This document shows, in pieces, positions 25,021-36,527 of a DNA stretch of 64,000 nucleotides (positions are counted from its first letter, which is position 1; each line of letters opens with the position of its first letter). Source of the stretch: Rhabdophis nuchalis (lineage: Eukaryota; Chordata; Lepidosauria; Squamata; Natricidae). The stretch lies in contig CM077658.1 of the NCBI GenBank assembly GCA_039707465.1, positions 11,200,574 to 11,264,573 of the forward strand, in the 5' to 3' direction. The notes under the pieces are model-generated. The model ran no database searches. It saw only the letters and a list, made by a program, of their open reading frames with translations, and was not told the origin of the DNA. Made by a program: the position numbers and the translations under genes.

Positions 25021-25260
25021 ATATACAATAACTTGCCCTGCCAGTGTTGGTAGGGGTGTGGTTTTTGCTTTGTTAGTTCCCAGATTATGATATTGTTTTC
25101 GGTTGTTTGTCTGGTTTTTATCCTTGTTTATCTGGGTGATGGTTTCTAGAGAAGATATGTTCTGGTCTTTTTGTTTCCTTTTGAGACTGCCCTTCTGTCA
25201 TGAGATTAAGGAATTTTCACTGGGTCTTTTCATTGCTACTTGGTGTTTATGGATGACTAT

Positions 25261-25766
25261 CAATCAATCAAATCAATCAAATTCGGATTTATTAACCGCA
25301 CCCTCTCCCCACAGGGACCCGGGGCGGTGCACAGGAGAAACTAAAAACAATATAGAATAAATACAAAATACATACTTAAAACATAATTAAACAGTGTTAC
25401 CCGTGCTAAAACTGATTAAGAACCCATTAAAATACATTTAGAATCAATAGACAGAGAGAATTATTCAAGGCCGGCCAGTCGAAAGAAATAGGTCTTCAAT
25501 TTCGTACGGAAGGAGCGGAGGTCAGTGGTCGTTCTGATATCAGGGGGAAGGTCGTTCCAGAGGGCCGGGCCTGCCACAGAGAGAGCCCTTCCCCTGGGCG
25601 TCGCCCGCTGACAAAGTCTAGTGGACGGCACCCGGAGAAGTCCCTCTCTGTGGGAGCGAATCGGTCGTGAGGATGTATGGGGCAGGATCCGATCTCGCAG
25701 ATAGCTAGGTCCCGAGCCATGGAGCGCTTTGAAGATGATAATTAACACCTTGAAGCGCACCCGGAA
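25261..25766 (-). pseudogene. L2-like LINE, 3' 506 bp
   Basis: The minus frame 25461-25760 is open for 99 codons: FKVLIIIFKALHGSGPSYLR, then SHREGLLRVPSTR, RATPRGRALSVAGPALWNDL and LRSFRTKLKTYFFRLAGLE. It is the intact C-terminal end of an L2-type ORF. The 3' UTR ends in a (TGAT) tail at 25261. Flanks ggaTgactat (25251-25260) and ggaAgactat (25763-25772) form a target duplication with one mismatch. This is the best preserved coding end of its family here. Confidence 0.92.
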
Positions 25767-25772
25767 GACTAT

Positions 25773-26335
25773 GTCTGCTATTTTCCAAGTAACTTTCTTT
25801 CAGACTAACTTATTCAAAAATGATTGCGTGCTTATAATGAAGAGGAGATAATCTGAAGAAGGTTGTAAATAGAAGCTAATAAAAGAGATAAGATAAACTA
25901 ACAATGTTCCTTTCTTCTTTTAAAGAGATTAGAGTCACTTGCCTTGCATGTGAAAGAAGTTTTGAATTCTCTAAAAAGTATTCTTTGCATGTTTGAAAAA
26001 CATATTGTTAATGAGATCTGATCTAGTTTTTCCAAAATGTATATATTTATGAGAAAAAAACCCAAAAGAAACCTTTTGGATCATCTCACTTTGGCTATCA
26101 GTGAGAGGTTTCTTCAATAAATCAATGCATTAACTATTTGAATCAACAAAGTATCATCCTGAGTGAACTGTTTATCCAATTTCAATTTGTGTTGAAAAAA
26201 TACTGAGTTAAAAATTTTAATGTATTATTTCTACGTATTTGTATACTACATGCACAATTGGAAACCGGATGGTCATATAACAGTGGAATATTAGTTGAAT
26301 AGTTATCCCAGACTATGCTGATTCCACAATTGATC
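25773..26335. other. AT-rich unique DNA, no gene seen
   Basis: No recognised element. Confidence 0.5.
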
Positions 26336-26343
26336 TTCTAGAA

Positions 26344-27267
26344 CAGTGTTCCTCAATCTTGACCATTTGAAGATGTGTGGTGGACAAGGCAAGATGAGAC
26401 AAAGGCAAATCCACAAGGCAAAGGCAAGGCCAGATAACAGATTAGCAGAGTTGGAAGGGATCTTCCAATCCCCTGCTCAAACAGGAGTCCCTACACCATT
26501 TCTGACAAATGGCAGTCCAATCTCTTCTTGAAAGTCTCAAGTGATGAAGCCCCACAACCTCCGAAGGCAAGCTGTTCCATTGGTTGATTGTGCTCATTAT
26601 CGGAAAGCTTCTTATTTCCAGGTTGAATCTCTCCATGATCAGTTTCCATCCATTATTCCTTGTCTGACCTTCAGGTGCCTTGGAAAATAGCTTGACCCCC
26701 TCCTCTCTGTGGCAGCCCCTCAAATATTGGAACATTGCTATCATGTCTCCCCTGGTCCTTCTTTCCACCAGACTAGCCATGCCCAGTTCCTGTAACCACA
26801 GTCAAAGTGACACAATCCAAAGTTCAAGGCAAGAGCACACAGCAAGGGAATGAACACATTGTTTTGCTCCCCTTGCTGAGGTAAATCAATGCTTCCTGGT
26901 TCACCTCATCAAGAGAGATGAGGCTACCTTCTCAAAGTAACCGAGCTGAGCCTGCTTTGTGCCTGCCTCCTCTCAGCCCTATGCACTCTTGGATCTGGAG
27001 GAGGATGTAATTGTTCTTTGTCTCCACTGACCTATGTGCCCTCTGCATTCAACATCTCTGAGCTTCCTAGCTGCAGCTGAGCCACTTCCTGTCTCTATCT
27101 CAGCCGGCTGCTCTCTGCGCTCAACTCCTCCACTCCTGGCTTGTAGTCCTTGGTTACCAGCTCATCCTCCTCTGAAATAGCATCTGGAGAGGTGTTTGGG
27201 GACATCTCCAGGGGAGTCATCACTGCTACATTACTAGCTTTCCAGAACTGCGAGTTGCACATTCTTG
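26344..27267. mobile_element. Candidate composite element with 8-bp palindromic flanks
   Basis: ttctagaa occurs on both sides (26336-26343 and 27268-27275). The left end cagtgttcctcaatcttgac resembles hAT-type termini such as the MITE at 30729. The right end (gttgcacattcttg) does not match it, so the termini are not a convincing inverted pair. The interior has repeated aaggcaa words near 26380-26430, a CR1 insertion (26429-26810), then about 450 bp of GC-richer sequence with a 102-codon minus-strand frame (27095-27403) of no known family. Could be two unrelated repeats with a chance flank match. Confidence 0.35.
26429..26810 (-). pseudogene. CR1 LINE, ORF2 end and 3' UTR
   Basis: The minus frame (26442-26780) reads ERRTRGDMIAMFQYLRGCHR, EEGVKLFSKAPEGQTR, NNGWKLIMERFNLE and NQWNSLPSEVVG before frame drift. 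The 3' UTR with aagatcccttccaactctgc in minus orientation closes the left edge. Truncated and frameshifted. Confidence 0.88.
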
Positions 27268-27275
27268 TTCTAGAA

Positions 27276-30200
27276 TGACAAACAGCACTCTTAGCTATTC
27301 TAGAAAGTCTTAATTCCATTTGTATTTCTCTGGTCATCCTTAGGTGTTTTAAATACATGTAATTTTTAAACATAGGAAGGAATTGTGATATTAAGCCACT
27401 CAACTGACTCTTATGATTACTTGTATGATCCCTTCACATGTGTAGAAAATAATTAGGTGTAAAAGAACATACATTTTTTCTCTCTACATATTTAAGCATC
27501 ATGTATAACTCAGTGGTGATGCATAAAAAGTAACCCATTAGAATTTATCTCAGAATGTAAGGGTGCAATTCTATTTATACTAATATCTATTTGTACTAAT
27601 ATCGTTCCAGAGAATATTACAGAGAAAAAGATTTTATCTGTGGGCCTCTAGTTCAAGTGTTTTGTAAAACCTATTGCATTTTAATTAGATTTTTTTCCTC
27701 AATTTTGTACTGCTTTAAAACTAGGACATCATATGCCTTTGTGCTCACACATACACACAATTTATGTTGTCTTATTTGCACATCTTAATTTTTCCTAGCT
27801 CCTTTTTCTTTCCAATGTGATGACTTGCAAGGAATGAAGTTAAGTATTTATAATCATCTAATAAAATATTCCATGGATATTTATGAGGTTCTATCTTAGC
27901 ATACTGCATAATTTTATTAATCAGAATTAAGATTGTTGCCTATGTCTGCTCCAAGATGCAGTTGCAAATCTACACTCTTTGTTATTATTAAACCATTATA
28001 GTTATTTGCCAGGTATTTTTGCAATGCAGTTAGAATTCCAACTCTCCAAATAATTCTAGAGTTCATGGTGGCTTGCAACTTTATCAGCCAATGGGATTTT
28101 TAGGTTTGCCGACCAACTAAAGTCAATATTTGCCTTTCAATGAGGAATAATTCTCTACTTAGATCAAAGTATATTGTTTTATAAGTTCCTAACTTTTCTG
28201 TGCTTCCAAACAATAACATCAATAAACAGACTGCAGAGTAAGGAAAAATACAAGACACATATATTTCAATGCCACTGATTCAGCTGAAGTTGAAACTTTT
28301 ATTGTTTCTTCCTGTGCTTCCTTGACTTGTAATCTGCAAAAAAGGCCATTCTCTGTTTGCCATCCAACCTAACCTCTAACATCAAGAACAAACACACTTT
28401 GGCATCTTTTTGGAATGGATTGTGAGGCTCATGTGATTTCGGTTTCATCAAAATCTTCAATACAGTAATAGATCAAATTATACTGATTTACACATGTCTA
28501 GTCAGAAGCCATAAAGACCTCTGGAAGATGAAATGTCATGTTTATCCCCTAGCTGTGAGCTTTTATACTCAAAGTTTTTGATCAGAAGATCTTCAAGAAC
28601 ATTATACAATAAAGTATAAAGGAAATACTATGGTTGAGTGATGCTTTGATTTGACTGAAAGGGTAATCAGTCAAATTAACCCATTGAATTAAATAATCAA
28701 ACTGATTTGACTAGGGAAATCAAATTAGGTATCTTCATATTGGTTTGAAGGTTTCATGGATTTGTGAGCATGCACGCAAGTTTTGTCACCTGCCACCAGA
28801 GTTTTGACACAAGTTGGCTTTGAGAATCAAATCAGAAACATCATATCTAATTTATTCAACTAATCATTAAATTTAATAAGATTCTGGAAAATGTGAACTC
28901 TTCTCCAACACAGCAGAAAAAAATAATTACAGTATTTTTTTAAATAAAAACTATATTCATACAAAATCCAGTTTCCCTTAATTCTCTCGATTTTGAATGA
29001 AATGAGAGTATGTTATTCTTCCATTATGCTGGTGAAGCATTCAAGAGATGTGGAATTTTAGATATCATAGTTTAAAAAGAAATCCATAAAATTTTAGGAC
29101 TATTCAATAGGTCAGTAGCTGAATATGGTTATTGTGGTTGTTATTATTTTAAAGATTGTGGGACAAGATGTATTTGCTAATGTCTTCATCCTAGGATCTT
29201 TAGAGGATCTTGGTTCATGATAGGATACACATTACAAGCCTGCAGGTTTAGCTAAAGCTTGCATCTACTATATCTTCTACAGATATCAGATGCATCCTTT
29301 TGCCCTTATTTCTGTTTATTATTTTTTAAATCAATGTTGTGCTTTTCATCAACTTGCTATGAAAAGTATAAGCTTGTCCTCTCTTGAAAGCTTGTCTTGT
29401 CTTCTAGAACCCTATACTTTGCTTCCAATAGATTTAAATAGGTCTTTCCCTACTGTTGATGTGCATCACCATGTTTTTACACAGCTATCACTTTTCATTG
29501 ATCCTCTTCCATCAGTCTGGAGATTAAATTAAGACAGTGGCAGAAAACCTATCACCCAAATGCTTCTAAGGACATTTTTGGGCTGGCTCCTTTTATTGCA
29601 CCATTATATTTGATCTTCTCTTTACTATGAGATGGAGAACAAACAATAGCTATAATGTCAGCCTATCAATTTGCCCATCCTAGAACTCGAGCATCTCTGA
29701 ACTGTTTGTATTGAAGCTTTTCCCATTTGTCTACTCCTACCATGCATCACTGAGGCATTAGGAAGCTAACATTAAGAGAGGGCAGGAGATGGCTAAAGAG
29801 CAGGGGATTTATGTCATCTAATTAGAATATAGTGCTTGTATAGATAAATCCCACATAATCATTCCATTAATCATTTTTTGCCACAGCAGGAGAATTTGCT
29901 ACTCGAGTGTGAAAGCTTATCAGAGAAGCTGTAGATACGATCAGTGTAGCTTCACAGAACTACACAGATTAAAATCCTGTGTGTCATGTTTAAAACCATC
30001 TGCTTGTAACCTTCGATAAGTGACAGCAGCTGATCTATCACAGCTTCTGCCAGTTTCTTTTTCCTCCGCCAGAATCTGTCCTCCACCCTCCTCTATCCCC
30101 CCCTTAGAAACTAATATTGTAGCATTTGGTCAATAGCTTCGGGGAATCTCATCATGACGGAGTGTTTCTCAAAGAAGAGGACGGGAATGAATAAATGTTG

Positions 30201-30604
30201 ATGTTCGTACAGCATTACAGCACCGTTCAAAGTTGTCATATACATTTGAGGTTTCTACAAAAAGCCAAGTACGTGTGCTCACATAGAAAAACACTTAGTA
30301 TCGAGAGCACTTAAGGCTGTCTTTTGATATCTCAAATTACTCTACGTTTTACCACCTCAGTAACTCTGATGAAATTAATTACTAATTCAGATGGGATTTA
30401 CGTTGTATGATATTCATTTCTTTATACATTGTTTGGTAAAAGAGACACACCAGGGCAAAACAATTAAAAGGAGGCATTTGGAATCAAAATAAACCCTACA
30501 GATATTAAAATAATAAACATAAAGTACAAAGGATATAGCAGGTTAAAATAAAATGCAATGGCTTTTTTTTTTTAAACTACCTGAAAAATAAGGATTGACA
30601 GATT
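27276..30604. other. Longest stretch without recognised repeats
   Basis: About 3.3 kb with no transposon, exon or RNA gene that I recognise. The part 29740-30260 is compositionally even, lacks simple repeats and resembles conserved non-coding DNA, which is a guess from texture. Plus-strand frame 29290-29532 (80 codons) has no motif. Confidence 0.5.
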
Positions 30605-30668
30605 TTTTATTTATTTTATTCAAATTTATACCCCGCACCTTCTCCAAAAAGGACCCAGGGCGACCCAG
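30605..30668 (-). mobile_element. L2-like LINE 3' tail
   Basis: tttatttattttattcaaat, taccccgcaccttctcc and aaggacccagggcg: only the last 60 bp of the L2 3' UTR, in reverse orientation. Very short truncated insertion, comparable to 45691-45751. Confidence 0.8.
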
Positions 30669-30728
30669 GATAAATAACCAAGGGAACTTGATAGCTGAGG
30701 GTACAACGTGGGTAAAAGTCAGTTAAAC

Positions 30729-30863
30729 CAGTGTTTCTCAACCTTGGCGACTTGAAGTCCCGTGGACTTCAACTCCCAGAATCCCCCAGCCAGCTATGCT
30801 TGCTGGGGGATCCTGGGAGTTGAAGTCCACGGGACTTCAAGTTGCCAAGGTTGAGAAACACTG
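30729..30863. mobile_element. Foldback hAT-type MITE, 135 bp
   Basis: Terminal arms cagtgtttctcaaccttgg and its complement pair through almost the entire element; the centre is gccagctatgcttgctgggg. An exact 8-bp duplication agttaaac flanks it (30721-30728, 30864-30871). The interior gtggacttcaactcccagaa is shared with the MITE at 45598. No coding capacity; a transcript would form a long hairpin. Confidence 0.93.
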
Positions 30864-30871
30864 AGTTAAAC

Positions 30872-31335
30872 AACCACAGGAAAAATAACCCAGCAACCTC
30901 ACAACAAATTAAATGCTGTGTTAAAGATGGAGTTTGGGGGAAAAAAGAATAAAATAAGTATATGATAGTCTAAAGTTTCAAAATGAAGAATTTGATCTCA
31001 ATGTCTGTAATGACTCTTAGCTGACTATCAATATAAATAACCTTGGTATTATTATAGTAGTTTGTATATTATTAATTCCACAATAAAACAGTAACAGCTA
31101 CACCAGTAATTAAATAGCTGTTATTAATACGTGGCCAAATTAGGTGCAATAATGAGTATAGGCTTTCAAGTGGTTTGCATTTAAGTGAAGTGATATAGTC
31201 TGCATCTTCCAAACTAGTGGCACAGTATTCAATTATCTGTAGCAATTTGTATTTCTTGGCTATCATGCAGGTAATAAAAGTACCAGAAAAATAGAAAAAT
31301 GCCATTATTTAAACGTATTATGAAATATCTTCATT
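30872..31335. other. AT-rich unique DNA, no gene seen
   Basis: No recognised element; the minus frame 31072-31305 has no family motif. Confidence 0.5.
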
Positions 31336-31387
31336 CAAACATCATTTTTAGTGTCTCGTGTATTTGGATATGTTTATCCAAATATCA

Positions 31388-31743
31388 AAGGACACGGTGG
31401 CTCAGTGGCTAAGAGGCTGCGCTTGTCAATCAGAAAGGTCGGCAGTTCGGCAGTTTGAATCCCTAGCGCCACGTAACAGAGTGAGCTCCTGTTACTTGTC
31501 CCAGCTTCGGCCAACCTAGCAGTTCGAAAGCACGTAAAAAATTCAAATAGAAAATTAGGGACCACCTTTGGTGGGAAGGTAACAGTGTTCCATGCACCTT
31601 CGGCATTGAGTCATGCCGGCCACATTACCACGGAGACGTCTTCAGACAGCGCTGGCTCTTTGGCTTTGAAATGGAGTTGAGCGGTACTCCCAAGAGTTGG
31701 GAACAACTAGCACGTATGTGCAAGGGGAACCTTTACCTTTACC
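31388..31743 (+). mobile_element. Sauria SINE, full-length
   Basis: aaggacacggtggctcagtg (box A), gcagtttgaatccctagcgc (box B), gccggccacattaccacgga, and the 3' end gaacctttacctttacc. The target duplication ttatccaaAtatca (31374-31387) versus ttatccaaAcatca-type copy (31744-31757) differs at one base. It sits in the second unit of an older 43-bp tandem duplication. Confidence 0.93.
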
Positions 31744-31757
31744 TTATCCAAACATCA

Positions 31758-32146
31758 TATTTTAGTGCCTCATGTATATTTCGCAAAAAATATATTCAAT
31801 CTTATCTTTTGAAATATGAATTTGGCAAGCTTTTTTTTGTGAAAAAAAAATCATTTTGAAGATTTAGAACAAAACAAAATCAGTTTAAGAAATGAAGATG
31901 AAATGAAGACATTGATGCATACTTAATTAGACCAATTCTTTCATTTCTAAGAAAATGTGTTTGATATATAATAAGAGATCCTCTAACTTTCCTTTATAAT
32001 TGTTTGCCATCATGTGTTTGTGGGTTATCCTTATGCAGGTATGCAGCGGGATGGTGAAGCTCTCTTATTCTGAGAATTGCATTTTTTTATTCTTTTTAAA
32101 AAATGATCCTGATGTAATCTGTTATGGGCAATTTATCTCATCTATA
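31758..32146. other. AT-rich unique DNA, no gene seen
   Basis: No recognised element. Confidence 0.5.
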
Positions 32147-32154
32147 CTCTATCG

Positions 32155-32582
32155 TAGGGGTGTCAAACTTGATTTCATTGAGGGCTGCATCAGGGTCGTT
32201 TTTGGTGGAGTGGCCGTGGCCAGGGTGGGCGTGGCCAGCTCACCACACGCCTGCGGTGGCCCGAGCACTCTGCAAGTGAAAACGGGCTCCCAAGTTCCGT
32301 TTTCAGCTGTGACAGCCTCCTGCAACCCTTTGCCAGCAAAAACGGAGCTCAGGAGGGCCACATGCAGCCCTCGTGAGTTCTGTTTTCAGCTGTGACATCC
32401 TCCTGCAACCTTCTGCCAATGAAAATGGAGCTCAGGAGGGGCACATGCAGCCCTCCCGAGCTCCATTTCACTGGCAGAGGCACTGCAGGCCAGTCATTCG
32501 CTGTTTCCAGGACAGCCCTGCAGGCCAGATCTCCGTGGGCTGGCTCCAGCTTCAGCTCCCGGGCTTGAGTTTGACACCCCTG
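32155..32582. mobile_element. hAT-type MITE, 428 bp, with internal duplication
   Basis: Inverted ends taggggtgtcaaacttga (left, first base changed from c) and gagtttgacacccctg (right). The flanks ctctatCg (32147-32154) and ctctatTg (32583-32590) form an 8-bp duplication with one CpG-type change. The interior is GC-rich and holds two 83-bp tandem copies beginning gttttcagctgtgaca (32299 and 32382). Open frames on both strands here are products of this composition, not genes. Confidence 0.9.
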
Positions 32583-32590
32583 CTCTATTG

Positions 32591-34537
32591 GAATTAGAAA
32601 AAAGCTGTGACAAAAGAAGATCTGAATATCCTGACAAGTAGATCTCAAGCTTCATTCTTCATCTATGCAATTCTTGCAATTCTCATTTTTGTCTCAGATA
32701 CTTTTTTAAAAATAATATTTATGTTTCACACAGAAAGAAAGTTATATTAATATGAATCAACCCCTTACTATCCATACTGAAGACAGTAAGATACAATACT
32801 AATCCCTATCATGATTGCCTCTGTATCTCTTCGGACACTGAAGTTGAATTTGTGACTCACATACGATTAAACTTCCCTTTACATCATACCTGCTGTCTGG
32901 AGTTCATTGCCCCCTTTCATAGTAAATCCACAGACCAACTGAAATCAATAGATTGCTATTGTGAGATCAAATGGCTACTATTTCTAGAAAGCCTGAAAAA
33001 ACGTCTAGCCATTCTATTGCCATTAGAAGCTGTTGGGTGAGCCCACGATGCATTAAATGTCAACTCTGTTTTGTAGTCATTTTTATAACACTAAACCATT
33101 ATTTTTGTTTAGTTTTAATTAAGCTCTACACTTTTCCAAGGTGTTTCTCTGGTTATGGCAATCTTGACTGGAAAGTATTGGATTTCACCTATTATTTATA
33201 GATATAATTTTAAGTGTGCCATATAAATTGGTTGTGCTGTCCAAATTTTTATATAAGTCATCTTTCTGATCTTTTGGCTATTTAGCAACGAGCAAATGAC
33301 AAATAAATCATGGCCATCAACTATCTCTTTATATTCAGCTGGCACTGTAGTAGAATTGTAGCCTTGTGAAATGAAGTTTTCTTTCTTTATTCTTTTTACA
33401 GTTCAGTTCTTGCAAGCACAAATAACCATAGCTTGACATCTCCAAACTATTATATCAGCTGAGCACAGCCTACTGATTAAAAAAAAACCTTACTAGGTCT
33501 CTGTAGTGCTTCAGATTCCAGATCTGAACATTTGCTTTAGAGCACATAGAGATATGCATGTATGCATGCAGCATCACTCTGTAGCTCATTAGAACAGCAA
33601 TGTCTTTTTTTTCACAAACATGTGGCTGCTGTAAAGGGTCAATATTCTACTCGTGTTAAATTTTGGAATTGGATCTAAAGTCTGTTCAAGCCTGTTCTTA
33701 ATATCTTCGAGGTTCCAAGAATGGCAGCTGTCAGTTTTATGAACAGAAAACTATATCTTACTCTAATTTTCCATATCTTTTTTTAATGGCGTTTTCTGTT
33801 TAGCCCTAGCTATTGAAAACCTAATGATTGCCGAAGCTAGTTGGCTGAATCAGTAGACACTTTGCAATCAAATGCCAGCTGTTGTGGCCAATTCTCTTTA
33901 AAAATGCTAATAACTTTAGAAATATTATTCTTTGCTTTCTGTTCCAAAACATCTATCTTGGCATTTTATGCTTTTGCTTTGCAAGCTGGTATCTTATTGC
34001 TGAAAATAACAAGAAGTCCTGATTTTGAGGAACTGTTAAGTGAACACATTAGTTGAACAGAAAATGCAAACTTCTGTCTTGAGGTATTTGTTTGCTGTTT
34101 TTCTTTTTAACAATGGTATTTTGCTCAGGTTTGCCATCCTGAACAAAATTCTAGATTGGAAAGGGGAAATATACGCTAAGAATTAAGGATACTTGAGCAC
34201 AAACGAATATATTTTTTGTAAGAAGCAGAACCAAACTAGCATGCAATCCATCTCATTCATCCAACAATTTAATTCTATTTTTAATGTAGGCATTCTTTCT
34301 CAATAACGTACTTCAAAGCAGTCTGTTAGTTTGCCAATGCAATTCATCTATCACTGAAACAAAATGGTTGTTGGTTGTTTGCAGAGCCTCTGTGTACGGT
34401 GCAATATAAGTCAACATAATAATTAAGGCAGTAATCCAATTACATCTCATTGAGCAACTATGTCAAAGTGTGAAAAATGCTGGAGAACTACCATACATTA
34501 CTGTTATTGGCATGGTATGCAAAGAACTTCGTTAAAA
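32591..34537. other. Unique DNA, no gene seen
   Basis: About 1.9 kb without a recognised repeat, RNA gene or exon. Small plus-strand frames (32852-33201, 33841-34056) lack motifs. Confidence 0.5.
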
Positions 34538-34542
34538 AATTA

Positions 34543-35134
34543 CATTGTGGCCTGCCAGCGGCCAGCAGAGCTATTGGAAGACTCAGATAGTGAGGAGGTT
34601 GAGGAGGAACATGGGCCAGTCCTGGAGTCTTGGGAAGGCTCTGATGAGGGCTCTGTGTCAGAAGCAGAAAGGGGGCCAGGGCCATCCAACAGTTATCAGC
34701 TGCCTTCGGAGTCAGATAACAGCTGGAACCCATTCCTGATGTGTGCATGCACAGAGCTGCCAGGAGAAGGGAACAGTTAAGGAGCAAAGACCGACTCGGG
34801 AGTAAAAGCACAGGAGGACAGTGAATGGCCTCTCCCATAGGGAATAAAGAGCGAAAGGGGAGGGGAGTTTGCAAGAGACAATTAGTTCAATTCATTCAAG
34901 TGAAGATCTGTTCCTGACTTCTTGCCAAGTAATTGCTGCTACAGCATGGCGTTTGGAAGATATCGGCCTGACAGCTCTCCAAGCCTGATAAAGGTCTGTA
35001 GTTGTGAAATCTCATAAAAGACTGTTTGCTGAGACTTTGCTGGAGAGGAATTCCCTTTAACCTGCTGTAAATAAAAGAGGTTTTATCCGGACAAGGAGTC
35101 TGCTTCATGATCTTGGGAAGCCTAGGTCAGAACA
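34543..35134 (+). mobile_element. Solo LTR, copy A (592 bp)
   Basis: Aligns by eye along its full length with 59898-60513. It ends gtcagaaca; the start reads ca where copy B reads tg. A 5-bp duplication aatta flanks it (34538-34542, 35135-35139). A polyadenylation signal aataaa is at 35070-35075, near the right end as expected. No gag, pol or env sequence adjoins it, so it is a solo LTR left by recombination. A 5-bp duplication fits Ty3/gypsy or some endogenous retroviruses. The left third is open for an acidic peptide frame shared with copy B; a 16-nt difference shifts that frame here. Confidence 0.82.
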
Positions 35135-35139
35135 AATTA

Positions 35140-36159
35140 ATAGAGAATAACATTTTAGAGCTAACCAATGTAAATCACCAGGTCTGAATAACATACAGTA
35201 ATTTTTGGAGCTCTTGTATACTATTGTTAACCTTTGATAAAATATGCCATTTATTATTAAAATGTTTTTCTCTTGTGAGAATTAGGAAGATGTTAAGTGA
35301 AACCTACAGGCACTTTTATATGAAAGAACACATTTTCTTTATGAATAGGTAAGGCTTGGATTGTATGACACTACAGTTGAAAAGAGATGACACATGAAAG
35401 TGAGGAGAATGGGTTGTAATCTTAAAATTTAGACATTTATTATACATAAAATGAGCTGATCTATGTTTTCAAAAATCGTTCGGTGAGGTTGTTTTTCATT
35501 CCAGTTTGTGAAGCCCACTAAATCAAGTTCATTCCATGAAAATGACAAAGATCATAAAACAAATGTTCTTAGCATCATAGGACCCCAAACACAAATTTAT
35601 ATTCGTTGTATGTTATGAGTAAACCAGGAAGGCAAGAGTTTCTACCCTCTGTCTTTTAGCTGATGTTCATTTAAATGAAATTATTCGAAGAAGGGTTATT
35701 ATTGGATGAGATGGACATTTATTCTTTCCAGCAACTTTCAGCCAACAATTTTCTCCAACAATTTTCTCCAGTTCCAGGGCAGTTTGCATTGTTAAAATGC
35801 AACATCAATTGCTGCTTTTAAGCCCCACAATTGGAGTGGGATTTGAAGGCAAAATAAAGAGCATATTACAGTCATCATTCTATAAACATTTAGAGGTAAA
35901 TCCTCTCAGACTTTAGTTTAAAGTATGATATGGGCAACCAGATGTTTCATGAATTGCCATCTTGTGTGAAATCTAGCCAACCACTGTTTATTCTACAAAT
36001 CATTTTTTAAAGCAAGCCATGCCTTAGTAAGATGTGTGAACCTAATTTCATGAAGAACAGGTGGATATTTCAAGCACTGGAAAGATGAAGTAAACTTCCT
36101 TGGGTAAGGAACAGAGAAAGTTTGCCAAGTCTTTTCATTTCATCTGTTATTTACCCAGT
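35140..36159. other. Unique DNA, no gene seen
   Basis: No recognised element apart from a local repeat aacaattttctccaac near 35745. Confidence 0.5.
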
Positions 36160-36168
36160 TAATGTTAA

Positions 36169-36518
36169 GGTAAAGGTTCCCCTTGCACTATGTGTTAGTC
36201 ATTCCCAACTCTAAGGGGCGGTGCTCATCTTCGTTTCAAAGCTGAAGAGCCAGCACTGTCCAAAGACTCCTCCATGATCATGTGGCCAGCATGACTACAC
36301 GGCAAAGGAGCATGGAATGCTGTTACCTTCCCACCAAAGGTGGTCCCTATTTTTCTACTTGCATTTTTAATGTGCTTTCAAACTGCTAGGTTGGCAGAAG
36401 CTGGGACAAGTCATGGGAGCTCACCCCATTACATGGTACTAGGGATTCGAACCGCTGAACTGCTGACCTTTCTGATTGACAAGCTCAGCATCTTAGCCAC
36501 TGAGCCACTGCATCCCTG
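36169..36518 (-). mobile_element. Sauria SINE, full-length
   Basis: Reverse-complement copy from ggtaaaggttccccttgcac to agccactgagccactgcatc. A perfect 9-bp duplication taatgttaa flanks it (36160-36168, 36519-36527). The box B complement gggattcgaaccgctg is intact. Confidence 0.93.
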
Positions 36519-36527
36519 TAATGTTAA

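Noticed and set aside
27095..27403. 102-codon minus-strand frame as a host exon
   Set aside because: It lies across the right edge of a probable repeat and shows no family resemblance.
32000..32648. Opposed 131-, 99-, 74- and 70-codon frames
   Set aside because: All fall in the GC-rich interior of the hAT element and follow its repeat structure.
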